Positions 8,323 through 20,400 of a DNA stretch of 64,000 nucleotides are shown piece after piece (position 1 is the stretch's first letter; the number at the start of each line of letters is the position of its first letter). Below the pieces are notes generated by a model. The model saw only the letters and a program-made list of their open reading frames with translations. It was not told the DNA's origin and ran no database searches. Location of the stretch: assembly GCF_003610915.1 (NCBI RefSeq), contig NZ_NSDJ01000001.1:3906001-3970000 (forward strand), in the 5' to 3' direction. The stretch is from Rahnella variigena (GTDB taxonomy: Bacteria > Pseudomonadota > Gammaproteobacteria > Enterobacterales > Enterobacteriaceae). Made by a program: the position numbers and the translations under genes.

Positions 8323-8417
8323 CCTCCCCTGCAAAGGGGAGGGTTGGGGCGGGGTATCAATGGCATCGCAGACGCCAGCAAAACCCCCTCCCCGCCTCCC
8401 CCTTCGCAGGGGGAGGA
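8323..8417. repeat. GC-rich palindromic repeat, copy 2, between adhesin and TolC-like genes
   Basis: The left arm (8323-8355) and right arm (8382-8417) are inverted and nearly identical to the arms of the copy at 3245-3373. The spacer is shorter (27 bases) and unrelated. It begins 9 bases after the adhesin stop codon inside the presumed operon. On the adhesin-coding strand the hairpin is followed by an A-rich stretch (complement of 8299-8317), not a T-run, so it does not look like an intrinsic terminator. A role in mRNA 3'-end protection or differential expression is inferred. Confidence 0.8.
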
Positions 8418-8426
8418 GTACAGAAA

Positions 8427-11400
8427 TTAACTCTGTTGTACGTGCAGACCGTGTTGCACCAGAACGTCTCCCAGCGTATTCGAGGTATCCATTGACGCGT
8501 TGTGGTAAACGTCGAAGGTCAGGCCATCCACCGTGCGTTGCCCGGTTTCGTTCCATGCGCCGTCGGTGCCCATTTGCAGATTGACCAGACTGCCCTCGCC
8601 CCCTTTGATGATCACTTCATCGGTCGGGTTATCCTTCACGTTCAGCGCCTCATGCAGGTTCAGGGAAATGCTGTTGGTGCCGGAATTGCCCAGGTCGAAG
8701 ATGTCGATATGCTCGACTTTCAGCCCGAGTACGGTCAGATCCAGATGCTGATTGGTGCCCGCCAGCAGTAAGGTATCGACACCGGTGCCGCCGTCGATTT
8801 GCGAGAAATCGAGGGTATGAACCGAGATGGTGTCGTCACCCGCGCCACCGATGGCCACGCCGTCAGTGGCCGTCAGGTCGATGGTGATACCGCCAATGGA
8901 GAACGCCGTGTCCGCGTGCGCGGTAGTGTCTGCCGTGGTGGTGTCGTGCGTGGTTGTGGTTGAAGCACTGGTGTCCGCAGTGACCAGCGGATCCGTCAGC
9001 GTACTGGCGGCGTGCGTCACTGAGGTATCCGTAGTTGTGCTGGTATCGGTGGTGTGAACCGCCGCCAGCGTATGGGTATCGTCCACTGACAGCGACTGAA
9101 CCTGCGCAACGTTGGCGTCCGCCGGCAATGTTGAACCTACCGTCAGCCCGACGTGCGCATCGAATCCGTTACCGGCCGCATCGACGGCTTTCAGTTCAAC
9201 CACCGCGCCGAGCAGTGCGTTCAGTAAGCCCACCAGCCCGTAACTGCTCAGCAGCGCACTGGTCAGTTTCACCGTCCAGGTACCGTCCGCCTGCACGGTT
9301 CCCGCCAGCGTATTACCCAGCAGCGTGACGCTGACCAGACCACCTTGTGCGATGTTGCGGCTGGTTCCGCTCAGGGTCAGACCCTGACCACCCAAAATGC
9401 CGCCTACCACACCGAGCGTCAGCCCGAGCAGCGGGTTCAGCGCCGCCAGCGGCAGTGCATGAGTCAGGACGCTCAGCGGATTAGAGATAATCGCGGTGTT
9501 ACCCACAAGATCCGCAACCGAGACGGAAACCTGCGTTGAGCCATCCGCCAGCCCTTTCAGTTCTGCCGACGTAAACGGCACACTCCACGCACCGTTAGTG
9601 ATGGTGCCGGTATGTGTCACGCCACCAATACTGACCGACACCGTGCCGTTGAGCAGGTTTGAAGTCCCGGTAATGTTGGTGTTAGCGCCCGCTTCGGCAG
9701 CATTCAGGTAACCGTCGCCGCCAAACAGTGAGCCGAGTGACAACGTTGGCAGAACGTGAATACCGACCGTTGCCGTTGCGCTACCGCTGGTTGAATGGCC
9801 GGCGGCGTTAGTGATTGACGCACCGACATTCAGCGTGCCGTCGAGCAGGCTTGCCAGCGTAAGCTGCGGAACAGCGACGCTGAAGGTGCCATCCGCTTTT
9901 ACCAGCGCGGTCAGGGTATTGCCGCCGACGTTCAGGGTTACGGTCGATCCCTGCGCGTTGGTGGTGGTACCGCTGATGGTTTGTGTCAGCAATGCATCCG
10001 CCGCGTTCAGCAGGCCATCGCCAAACAGCGGATTCAGCGTAATGGTTGGCAGAGACTGCGCTACCACGCTCAGCAGATTGGTGACCGACGCCGTATTACC
10101 GGAACCATCCACCAGGCTGGCGACCACCGACTGTGTGCCGTTGAGAATGGCGCCCAGATCCGTCACCGGCACGGTCACGCTGAACACGCCGCCGACACCC
10201 ACATTGGCAAGGTAGTTTTTGCCATTCAGGGAAATCTGCACTTGTGTGCCCTGCGCGACATTAGTCGCGATACCGCTGATGGTCTGGCCGGTCAGCAGGT
10301 CAACCACGTTCAGTACGCCATCGCCAAAGACCGGATTCAGGACAATCGACGGCAGATTGTGAATACCGACATTCAGCCCCACGGTATTTGACGCCGTGTT
10401 ACCCACTTCATCGGTCACGCTGGTGACAATGGTCAGATTGCCGTCAAGCAATCCGGCAAGTTGCAGCGGCGTCAGTGACGCGGAGAATTTGCCGTCACTG
10501 CCGACGGTGGCTGTCAGGTTGATCAGGCCGCCGCCGACGTTAATGTTGACCGTTTCGCCGACATGCCCATTAGTGACCGTACCGCTGATGGTTTGCGTCA
10601 GCAGTGCTTCCGCCGCGTTGAGGATGCCGTCTGCACCGAAAACAGGATCCAGCACAATTTTCGGTACTGCGTTGATGATGGAAGTCAGCGTGCTGCTGCT
10701 GGTGCTGGTATTACCGCCAGCATCGGTAACAGAAACCACGACCGGGAAGGTGCCGTCACCCAGCGCTTTCAGGTCACCCGGTTGCAGGGTGATACTGAAT
10801 GCGCCCGTACCGTCGGTCGCGCCGAGGAAGGTTTTCCCGCCCAGCGTGACCTGCACCTGCGTCCCCGCCGCGACGCCGCCAACGGTACCGCCAATCACCT
10901 GCGTGGTCAGCGCGTCAGCCGCATTCAGCAAGCCGTCGCCCAGTACCGAGGTGAGGTTAATGACCGGTTGGACCAGATCCAGCACCGCGTTCGCCACAGC
11001 ACTGCCGACGTTGCCTGCCGCATCCGCTACCGTCACGCTGACTGCTGCGGTCGTGCCACTCAGTAAGCCGAGAACGGACGGCGGAACGGTGACCAGGAAA
11101 TGCCCCGTCGCATCCACTACGCCATTAATGGTTTGTGTCCCAACCTGCACCGCAATGGCTGTACCCGCCGCCACATTGGAAACAGTACCGCTGATGGTCT
11201 GATTAACCAGCAGATCGGCGATATTCAGCACGCCGTCGCCAAACACTGTGTTGAGCACCACCTGCGGCAGATTGTGGATGGCAATCCCCACCGGAATAGT
11301 GGTGGAAGAGGTGTTGCCTGCCGGATCTGTCAGGGTGATACCCAGATTCAGATTGCCATCAAGCAGTGCGCCCAGATCGCCCGGCTGGATCTGAATATTC

Positions 11401-14400
11401 CAGGTGCCCGCCGTCACGGTGGTGTTATAGGTTTTGCCGCCGAGGGTCACGGTGACCTGAGTGCCGTCAACCGCCGTCGCGACGCCGCCGATAGTTTGTG
11501 CCAGCAGGGATTCCGCCGCATTCAGCAGGCCGTTGCCACCGAACAGAGGATCCAGATTGCCCAGCACCGGCAGTGTTTTCAGCACATCAAGATTAAGTGC
11601 TTCAACCTTGGTGTTACCCGCCGCATCGGTCAGGGTCAGATCGATAACCTGCGCGCCATCGGTCAGTGCGCCGAGCACGGCTGCCGGTATGGTCATCGAC
11701 CACACCCCGTTAGCGCCCACAACTGCCGACAGCGGCGTGCCGTCAATCACCGTCGAGATAACTGACCCGACACCCGCACCAATCGCCGTGCCGCTGATGG
11801 TTTGTGCTACCTGAGATTCCGCCAGATTGAGGAAACCGTCGGTCAGCCCCAGTCCGCTGGCCACGTTCAGGTCCAGCAATTTGTTGAAGAAGATATCCAG
11901 ACCGGTACTGACGCTGGTGGTGTTACCCGCCTGATCCGTTACCGTTGCCGCCAGTGTCAGTGTGCCGTCGTTAAGCAGCAGCAACTGCGCTGGCGTCAGG
12001 TTGAGCGACCATGCCCCGCCCGGCTGAATAACCGCTGTACCGATGGACGCACCGCCCAGTGTGACGTTGACGGTCTGACCGTCAGCGCCGCTGGACGTCC
12101 CGCCGACCAGTACGTTGAGCAGCGATTCTGCCAGGTTAATGACGTTATTCCCGGCAACCACATCCAGCGCCAGCAACGGCGCGGTGGTATCGACGGTGAC
12201 GGTGTGCGGAACTGCTGTTCCCACGTTGCCTGCCGCGTCCGTCAGGGTCGCGGAGATCACGTTAGTTGCGCCGTTGCCTTGTGGCAATGCCTGCAAATCG
12301 GCTGCCGGTACGCTGACCGACCAGGTGCCGCCCGTCTGCACGGTACCGTTGTAAGTTTTGCCATTCAATGTGACGGCGACAACACGCCCCACATCGCCGG
12401 TATCCGCAGTACCGGTAATCACCTGCGCGGATTTCGACTCGGTACTGTTGAGGACATCGTCGCCGGTGAAGGCATTGATGGTCACCGTAGGCGCAGTGGT
12501 ATCCACCAGCACGCCTTGTGTGGCACTGGTCGCCGGGATCAGTGTTGAAGCGGTAACGTTAGTGGTGGTGCCATTGACAAATTCAGCGGCAGCCACAGAT
12601 ACCGACCATGTTCCTCCAGTGACTGTCGCCAGATGCGGAACACCCCCGACCGTGATATTGACCAGCGTACCGTCAGGCACGTTGATTGATTTACCCGAAA
12701 CGGTAATGTTCGCCGGATTGCCATCCGCCACGTTAATAATGTTATCGCCGGTCACCGGATCAATGGTGATGGCGAATGTTGGCGGCGTCAGGTTGACCGT
12801 AATGGCCTGAGGCAGCGGCAGATTTGCCGTGTTACCCGCCAGGTCATTAACAGAAGCGGTGATCGTGTCCGCGCTGTCCAGCGTTGCCAGTTCAGCAGGT
12901 GTAAAGGTGGCACTCCAGGTGCCGTCGCCCAGCACCGTTGCCTGATGGCTGATGCCGCCGACTGAAACCGTCACCTGCTGTCCGGCCTGCACGTTCACCG
13001 TGGTACCGGTGATAGTTTGCGTGCTCTGGCTTTCTGCATAGGTCAGGTCAAAACCGGCACCGGCAAAGGACGTAACCGCCACTGTCGGAAGTTGCGTCAC
13101 GGCAATGCCGACATCGGCCGAGGCCGAACCGGTATTACCGCCAGCGTCAGTCACGGTGACGGAGATTTGCTGTGCGCCCTGCGGCAGATCGGCGATTTCA
13201 CTGGTTGAAAGAGGTGCCGTCCAGTTGCCGTTCGCATCCACCGTCACGCCCGGAATTGTCAGACCGCCTATGGTGACCACCACCGTTTGTCCCGCGCCTG
13301 TCAGCCCGGTCGTTCCGGTAATGGTCTGTGCTGTCGCAGCTTCGGCGGCACTCAGATAACCATCGCCAAACGGCGTGTTGATAGTGACATCCGGTACGGT
13401 GAGGTAGCTGGTGAATGCCAATGTCGCTGGCGTGGTGTTGCCTGCAGCATCTGTCACCGTCACGTTAATATCATGCGTACCACTGCCCAGAGAGCTCAGC
13501 ACGCCCGCAGGCAGGCTGACCGCCCAGTCGCCTGTCGTCGGATCGACGGTTGCGGTATAGGTGGTGCCGCCCACGTCGATGGTCAGTTTGACGTTCTGGT
13601 TGTCGCCGGTGATGCCGGTGTTACCGGTGATGACGTTCACACCCGCGGCTTCAGCGATATTCAGACTGCCGTCAAGGAAAGGTTCATTGATAACAGGTAC
13701 CGGTCCGGACAGATGTGAAGTGAAGCTGATGGTCGTATCGTTATGGTTACCAACAGAATCGGTCGCCGTGACGGTAATATCATGCTGCGCGGTCGCCAGC
13801 CCAAGCGTTGCCAGCTGAGCCGGCGTCAGGTTCAGGGTCCAGTTTCCGGTATCCGGATCGACGGCTGCCGCAAACGGACTGCCGGTCATGCCCGCGATCG
13901 CCACGCTGACGGTTTGTCCTGCGCCAGTCACACCGGTGGATCCGGTGAGCGTCTGGCCGCCAACAGCCGCAGATTCCTCAATGTTCAGGGTGCCGTCACC
14001 GAATGGCAGATCAATCGTCGGTTGCGGAATGTTATTGATCCGCACATCAACCGATGCCGTCAGCGGCGAGGTGTTGCCCGCACTGTCGGTCACGGTCACG
14101 ACAACCGGCCAGGTGCCATCCTGCAAGCCCAGCAACTGCGCTGGCGTCAGAGTGACAGTCCAGGTTCCGGCAGCAGAATCCACCACCACCGGCACTGCGT
14201 TACCGTTAATGACCACAGTGACGGTTTGCCCCGGCGAGGTGATACCGGTGGTACCGGTAATGCTGCCGCCCGCGGTCGCTTCATCCAGATTCAGAATGCC
14301 GTCACCGAATGGCACGTTAATGCCAGCGACTGGCAGAACCTGCGTCACCGACGTGAAATCAAGGGTACCGGCCGCACTGGTATTCCCCGCGCTGTCGGTG

Positions 14401-17400
14401 GCGGTCACGCTGATGGTGTGCGTGGCATCCGCCAGCCCCTGAAGCACGCCGGAAGGCACGGTCGCCGTCCAGGTGCCGTCATTGGCGACGGTGGCCAGCA
14501 CCGGCGTGCCATCAACAGTCACCAGTACAGTCTGACCCGCGCCGGTAATCCCGGTTGTACCGGTAATCAGCTGATTACCCGCTGCTTCGGTGGCGTTAAG
14601 CACGCCATCCACAAACGGGGTATTGATGGTCGGTAAAAGCAGCGCAGACAGTTCGATATCCAGACTTGCGCTGGAAGACGCCGGGTTACCGGCCACATCT
14701 TCTGCCGTCACGGTCACCTGTACGATACCGGTAGTCAGCCCGCTGAGCAGGTTTGGCGCAACGATGGCTGTCCAGCCGAGTCCGTCCGGGTTCACCGTAC
14801 CGGAAATCGGATCCGCCAGCCCAGGCACCGTAACCTGCACAACAGTTCCCGGCGCCAGACCTGAACTGCTTCCGCTCAGGTTAAAGCCGTTGGCCGCTTC
14901 AGTAATATTCAAAATACCGTCGCCGGCAATCACGCCAATGGTCAGCGTTGGTAATGCGTGCGAGGAGAGCGTGAAATCAGCCGAAGTAGTGAGGTTGTTC
15001 CCGGCAGGATCGGTCACGCTGACACCGATGGTTTTAGTGCCATCAGTGGTAATGGCCTGCACATCCACGCCCGGAATGGTCAGGCTCCAGACGCCTGTAC
15101 CGTCGGCGATGGTAGTGTAGTCTTTTCCGTTGAGCGTGACGGTCACGGTCAGGTTTGGATCCGTGGTGCCACTGACCGGAATACCCAGCGCAGCTTCTGC
15201 CAGATTGATGATGTCATCACCGCCGGTATCCACGGTCACAGTCAGTATCGGCGCAGTTGTATCAACAGCCACGTCATGCGTTGCCGTCGCAACGTTTTGC
15301 GCCACATCATCCGCAGTCGCGGTGAAGGTATTGTTGCCCGCCGGCATTGCCTGAACCTGCGCCGCCGTCATCGGGAAGCTCCAGCTGCCGTCAGCCTGCA
15401 CGGTAGCGGTATAGGTCGCCGTGTAGGCTTCGCCGGTAATAACCACCGTCACCGTACCGCCCACAGGAACGTGGGTGGAGGTGCCGCTGACGGTCATCCC
15501 CTGATTGTGCTCAATGATATTGATGTAATCATCGCCGGAAATGGCGTTGATGCTCAGCGTTGGCAGGTCGCCCGGCTGGGCGATCACGGTGGCGTTATGC
15601 GACGCTGACGCCGGGTTACCGGCCAGATCAGCAGAGGTCGCTGTTACGGTAATCGGCCCGTCAGACAAGGTAGCCAGATCCGCCAGCGGCACGGTTGCCG
15701 TCCAGTCGCCATTCGCACCGACGAGGGCGTTGTAGTTTTTGCCGTTAAAGCTCACCACCACCGTCTGTCCGACTTCGAGATTGGTGGATGTTCCGGTGAT
15801 CGGGATATCGGCGCCTTTCTCTGCCGCATTAATGTAATCATCTTCCGACACCGCCGTGATGGTCAGCGTTGGCAAGTCAGCCGCCGCTGCATCCACGGTG
15901 AAGGTATGATCGCCTGTGGTGGTGTTACCGGCCGCATCAGTGATCGTCGCTGACAGCGTGTAAGTGGTATCAGCCAGCGCCTGCACCACAGAACTTGGCA
16001 GCGTGAAGCTCCAGGTGCCGTCCGGCTGGACGACTGCGGTATACGTCACGTTGTTGAAGCTCAGCACCACAGAAACGGTTTGTCCGGCATCCGGGATATC
16101 GGATGTGCCGCTGATCACCACCGGCTGCAAGGTTTCAGCAGCATTAATGATATCGTCGCTCGCCACCGGATCAAAGCTCAGCGTTGGCAGCGTGTAATCC
16201 ACGGTGATGGCGCTGTTGGCCGTGCCCGTGTTTCCGGCGCTGTCGGTAGCCGTGACCACAATGTTTTGCGGACCCTCGGTGATTAACTGCAAATCGGCCG
16301 CACTGATATTAACCGTCCAGATACCGGCCGCGTCGACAGTCGCCGTATGATCCACACCGCCGATATTCACGACGACGGACTGACCTGCGCCCGTGACGCC
16401 GGTGGTGCCGGTGAGCGTCTGGTCGGTGTCTGCTTCGCGCTGATTGAGGAAAGTATCGCCAAATGGCGTGTCGATGGTCGGCACTGGAGGATTCGCGGCG
16501 ACTACGGTGAACGTCTCCGGAACGGTCGTGGTATTACCCGCCAAATCAGCCAGCGTGGCTGTCAGTGTATAGCTGCCGTCTGCCAGACCGGCCAGCGCGC
16601 CCGCCGGAACGTTTGTCGACCAGGAGCCATCGCCCTGAACGGTTGCCTGATAGGTCTGACCGTTAAATTGCAGCGTGACTATCTGACCGGCATCCGCCAC
16701 ATCGGCAGTACCCGACAGCTCGATGACGCCCGCCACTTCCTGCGCGTTAATCACGTTATCCGTCGCCACCGGGTTGAGCGTCAGCGTTGGTGATGTGAAA
16801 TCGACATTCACAGAACCGGTGGTGGTGCCCGTGTTACCTGCGGCATCAGTTACGTTGACTACCACCGGCGTCGGGCCTTCTGCCGAACCGGTTAATGTGC
16901 CAGCCGGTACGGTGACGGTCCAGGTACCGTCAGTCGCTACGGTACCTGTCAGGGTATTACCGTCAATCACCACGGTCACCGTCTGACCATCGCCGGTCAG
17001 CCCGGTAGAACCGGTCAGAGTCTGTGTTGCAGCCGCTTCGTCCGTGCCTAACTGACCATCGCCAAACGGCGGATTCAGGGTCGGTACCGGCAATGTGGTG
17101 TAAATGCCCAAATCCTGTGTGGTAGTCACCTGTCCCAGATCGGTGGTCACGGTGGTCACAATCACATGGCTGGTGCCATCCGCCAGATTGACGACATCCG
17201 TTGAAGGCACATTGACGGTCCAGTTGCCGTCAGCATCAGTCTGGGTGGTGTAAGTCACCGTGCCCAACTGAACGGTAACGGCGGTTCCTTCCGGCACATT
17301 GACTGTTTTACCGCTAATGTCAAAACCGGTACCCGCCTCAGTGGCGTCGATTTTGTTATCGCCGGTGATCGGGTTGATGGTCACGCCGCCCAGCGCACTG

Positions 17401-20400
17401 TTAACGGTGAAGTCTTCACTGTTAACAGCAGGGTTACCGGCTATATCGGTGACGGATACCTCAATGGTTGCCGTGCCGTCCAGCAGCGTCTGCAAGGTGG
17501 CTGCCGGAACGCTGACACTCCATGCGCCGCTGGCCAGCACCGTGGCCTGATAATCAATGCCGCCGATGGTCACAGTGACGATTTGTCCGGCTTCCACGTG
17601 AGTGGTGGTGCCGCTGACGGTTTGCGGGTTGGTACGTTCCGCGCCGTCTAACGTGCCGTCTCCGGCAAAGAGATCAATTGCAATGGTCGGCAAAAGCGTC
17701 GGATCTGCGGTCACGGTGACCGGTGCCGTCGCTGTGCCTGCGTTGCCTGCGGCATCAGTGACCGTCGCGGTCAGGGTATAAGTCCCGTTCGCCACATTCG
17801 CCAGCGCATCGGCCGGAATGTTAACGGTCCAGCCGCCGCCTGCGGCTACGGTGCCGGTATAAGTGTGTCCGCCAAGGCTGAGGGTGACCGTGTCGCCCGC
17901 CTCACCCGCGCCCGTCGTACCGCTGACCGGAATAATCGCCCCGGCTTCGGCGGCATTGATGGTGCCGTCGCCCGCAACCGGGGTGGTGATGGTGACTACT
18001 GGCGCGACGGTATCCACTGATACCGGCACAGAAATGTTGCTGGTGTTGCCAGCCGCATCAGTCACCGCCACCTGCACGGCAGTCGGGCCTTGTCCGAGGG
18101 CCGTCAGTACCGATGACGGCACGGAAACCGAGAAGGAACCGTCGGCGGCGACAACTGCGGTGTAACCCTGCCCGCCAAAGGTCACAACAGCCGTCTGACC
18201 GCTGCCGGAAACACCGGTATTCCCGGTCAGAGTCTGGCTGACACCGGCTTCGGCGGCATTAAGAATGCTGTCGCCAAACGGCGTATCGAGTGTGGCATTG
18301 GGCAGATTGTTAATGATGACATTCAGCACATCGCTTCCGGTGACCGTTTGCCCGACGGCATCGGTCGCACTGACGGTGATGGTATGTTCACCGTCACTCA
18401 GCGTAGCCAGATCTGCCGCAGAGACCTGGGCACTCCAGCCGCCGCCCACCCCGACTGTTGCGGTATAGGTTTTGCCATTAAGGATAATCGTCACCACACC
18501 GTTGACCGGCACGTTAGCCGAGGTGCCGCTGATGGTGACGCCCGCTGCCGCTTCCTGGGCATTCAGCTGGTTATCGCCGGTGACCGGATCCACAGACAGA
18601 CCGCTTAGCGTGTTATCTACGGTAAACGATTCGCTGCCGGTGGCCTGATTTCCGGCCTTATCCAGTACAGCGACGTCAATTTGCAGTGTGCCGTTGGTCA
18701 GTGCGCCCAATGCGGAAGACGGAATGCTGACGCTCCAGCTACCATCGGCCTGCACGGTCGCGTTGTACACCACGCTGTTAAGGGTAATATTGACGACCTG
18801 CCCGGCTTCGACATGCGTCGTCGTCCCGCTGAGGGTCTGAGCCGTTTGCTGCTCTGCGCCATCAAGAATATTGTCGCCAGCAAAGGCATTCAGGGTGATG
18901 GTCGGCGCTGACGCAGGATCGGCTGCCAGCTGAACATTTGAAGTAATCGTGGTGCTGTTACCTGCGGCATCTGCAAGCTGCACGGTGACAGGATATTGCC
19001 CGTCCGCCACACCCGTCAGAGCGCCAGCCGGAACAGTCACCGTCCACTGCCCGTTCGCCGCCACAATGCCGGTGTAAGGCTGGCCGTTTATCGTCACCGT
19101 GACGCTGTTACCGGCCTCGGAAATCGACGCGGTACCGGTTACGGCAATATCAGCCGCCGCTTCGGCGTTGTTGATGTAACCATCGCCGGAAACCGGATTG
19201 ATGGTCAGGGTTGGCGCGGTTAAATCGACAGTGGCAGTACCGTTAAGCGTCGCGGTGTTGCCCGCCCTGTCAGTCACATTCACCACAATCGCATTATTGC
19301 CTGGCGGTAATGCCTGCAAATCAGCAGAAGTCAGGCTCACCGACCAGACACCGGCGCCATCCACCGTGGCGTTATAGGTATGCCCGCCAATCGTGACGGT
19401 GACCGTCTGACCATCACCGGCTTTGCCAGTGGTACCGCTCAGCGTTTCAGCCGTTGCCGCTTCGGCAATATTCAGATAGCCGTCACCAAACGGCGTGTTA
19501 AGGGTTGGCACAGGTGCCTGATTATCCAGCCCAACAGAGATGCTGTTATTCAGGGGAGTTACCCCATCCGCAGAGAGGACTGTGGCAGTTAACAGCTGAG
19601 TTGTCGGATCCAATCCTTGCAAATCAGCTGAATTTATTGCCAGAGACCAACGCCCATCAGCCAGGATATTAGTACTGAATGTCAGAAAATTAGGAGAACC
19701 TGGAGTACCTATAGTTACCGTAACCATCCCTAATGGGAGAGCCCCAAGGGTAGTACCAGTAATCAAAATTCCATCAGCAGTTTCCACAGCGTTGATGACG
19801 TTATCGCCGGTCACCGGATCAATGGCGATGCCTTCCTGCGCAGTATCCACGTTAAAGGTATCAGTGCCCGGCGCGGCTTCGTTCCCGGCTTTATCAGACA
19901 CAGTAGCTGTAATGGTTTGCGGGCCGTTAGCCAGCACAATCATATCCGCCGCAGGAACAATCACGCTCCAGTTTCCGCTGGCACCGACGGTCGCCGAATA
20001 GGTGTGGCCGTTCAGGGTAATACTGACAATTTGCCCGGCTTCAACGCGCGTGGTGGTACCGCTTAAGGTTTGTGCGGTCTGGCGCTCGGCACCATCGACA
20101 ATATTATCGGACGCGAACGTATTCACCGTGATCAGCGGCGGAAGGGTCGGATCAGAAGCGACGTGAATAGTACTGGTATTGGTAGTGGCGTTACCTGCGG
20201 CATCCGTCAGCGTCGCAGTGACCGTCACATCCTGACTGAGATTGCTCAGGGAACCGGCAGGTATATTCACGCTCCAGCTGCCATCCGGCTGAACAATTGC
20301 GCCCGTATAATCGACGCCGTTAATAGTGACGACAACCGGACGACCGGCTTCAGACACCGACGCCGTACCGGTGAGGGTCATTTGTGATGCGGCTTCCGCC

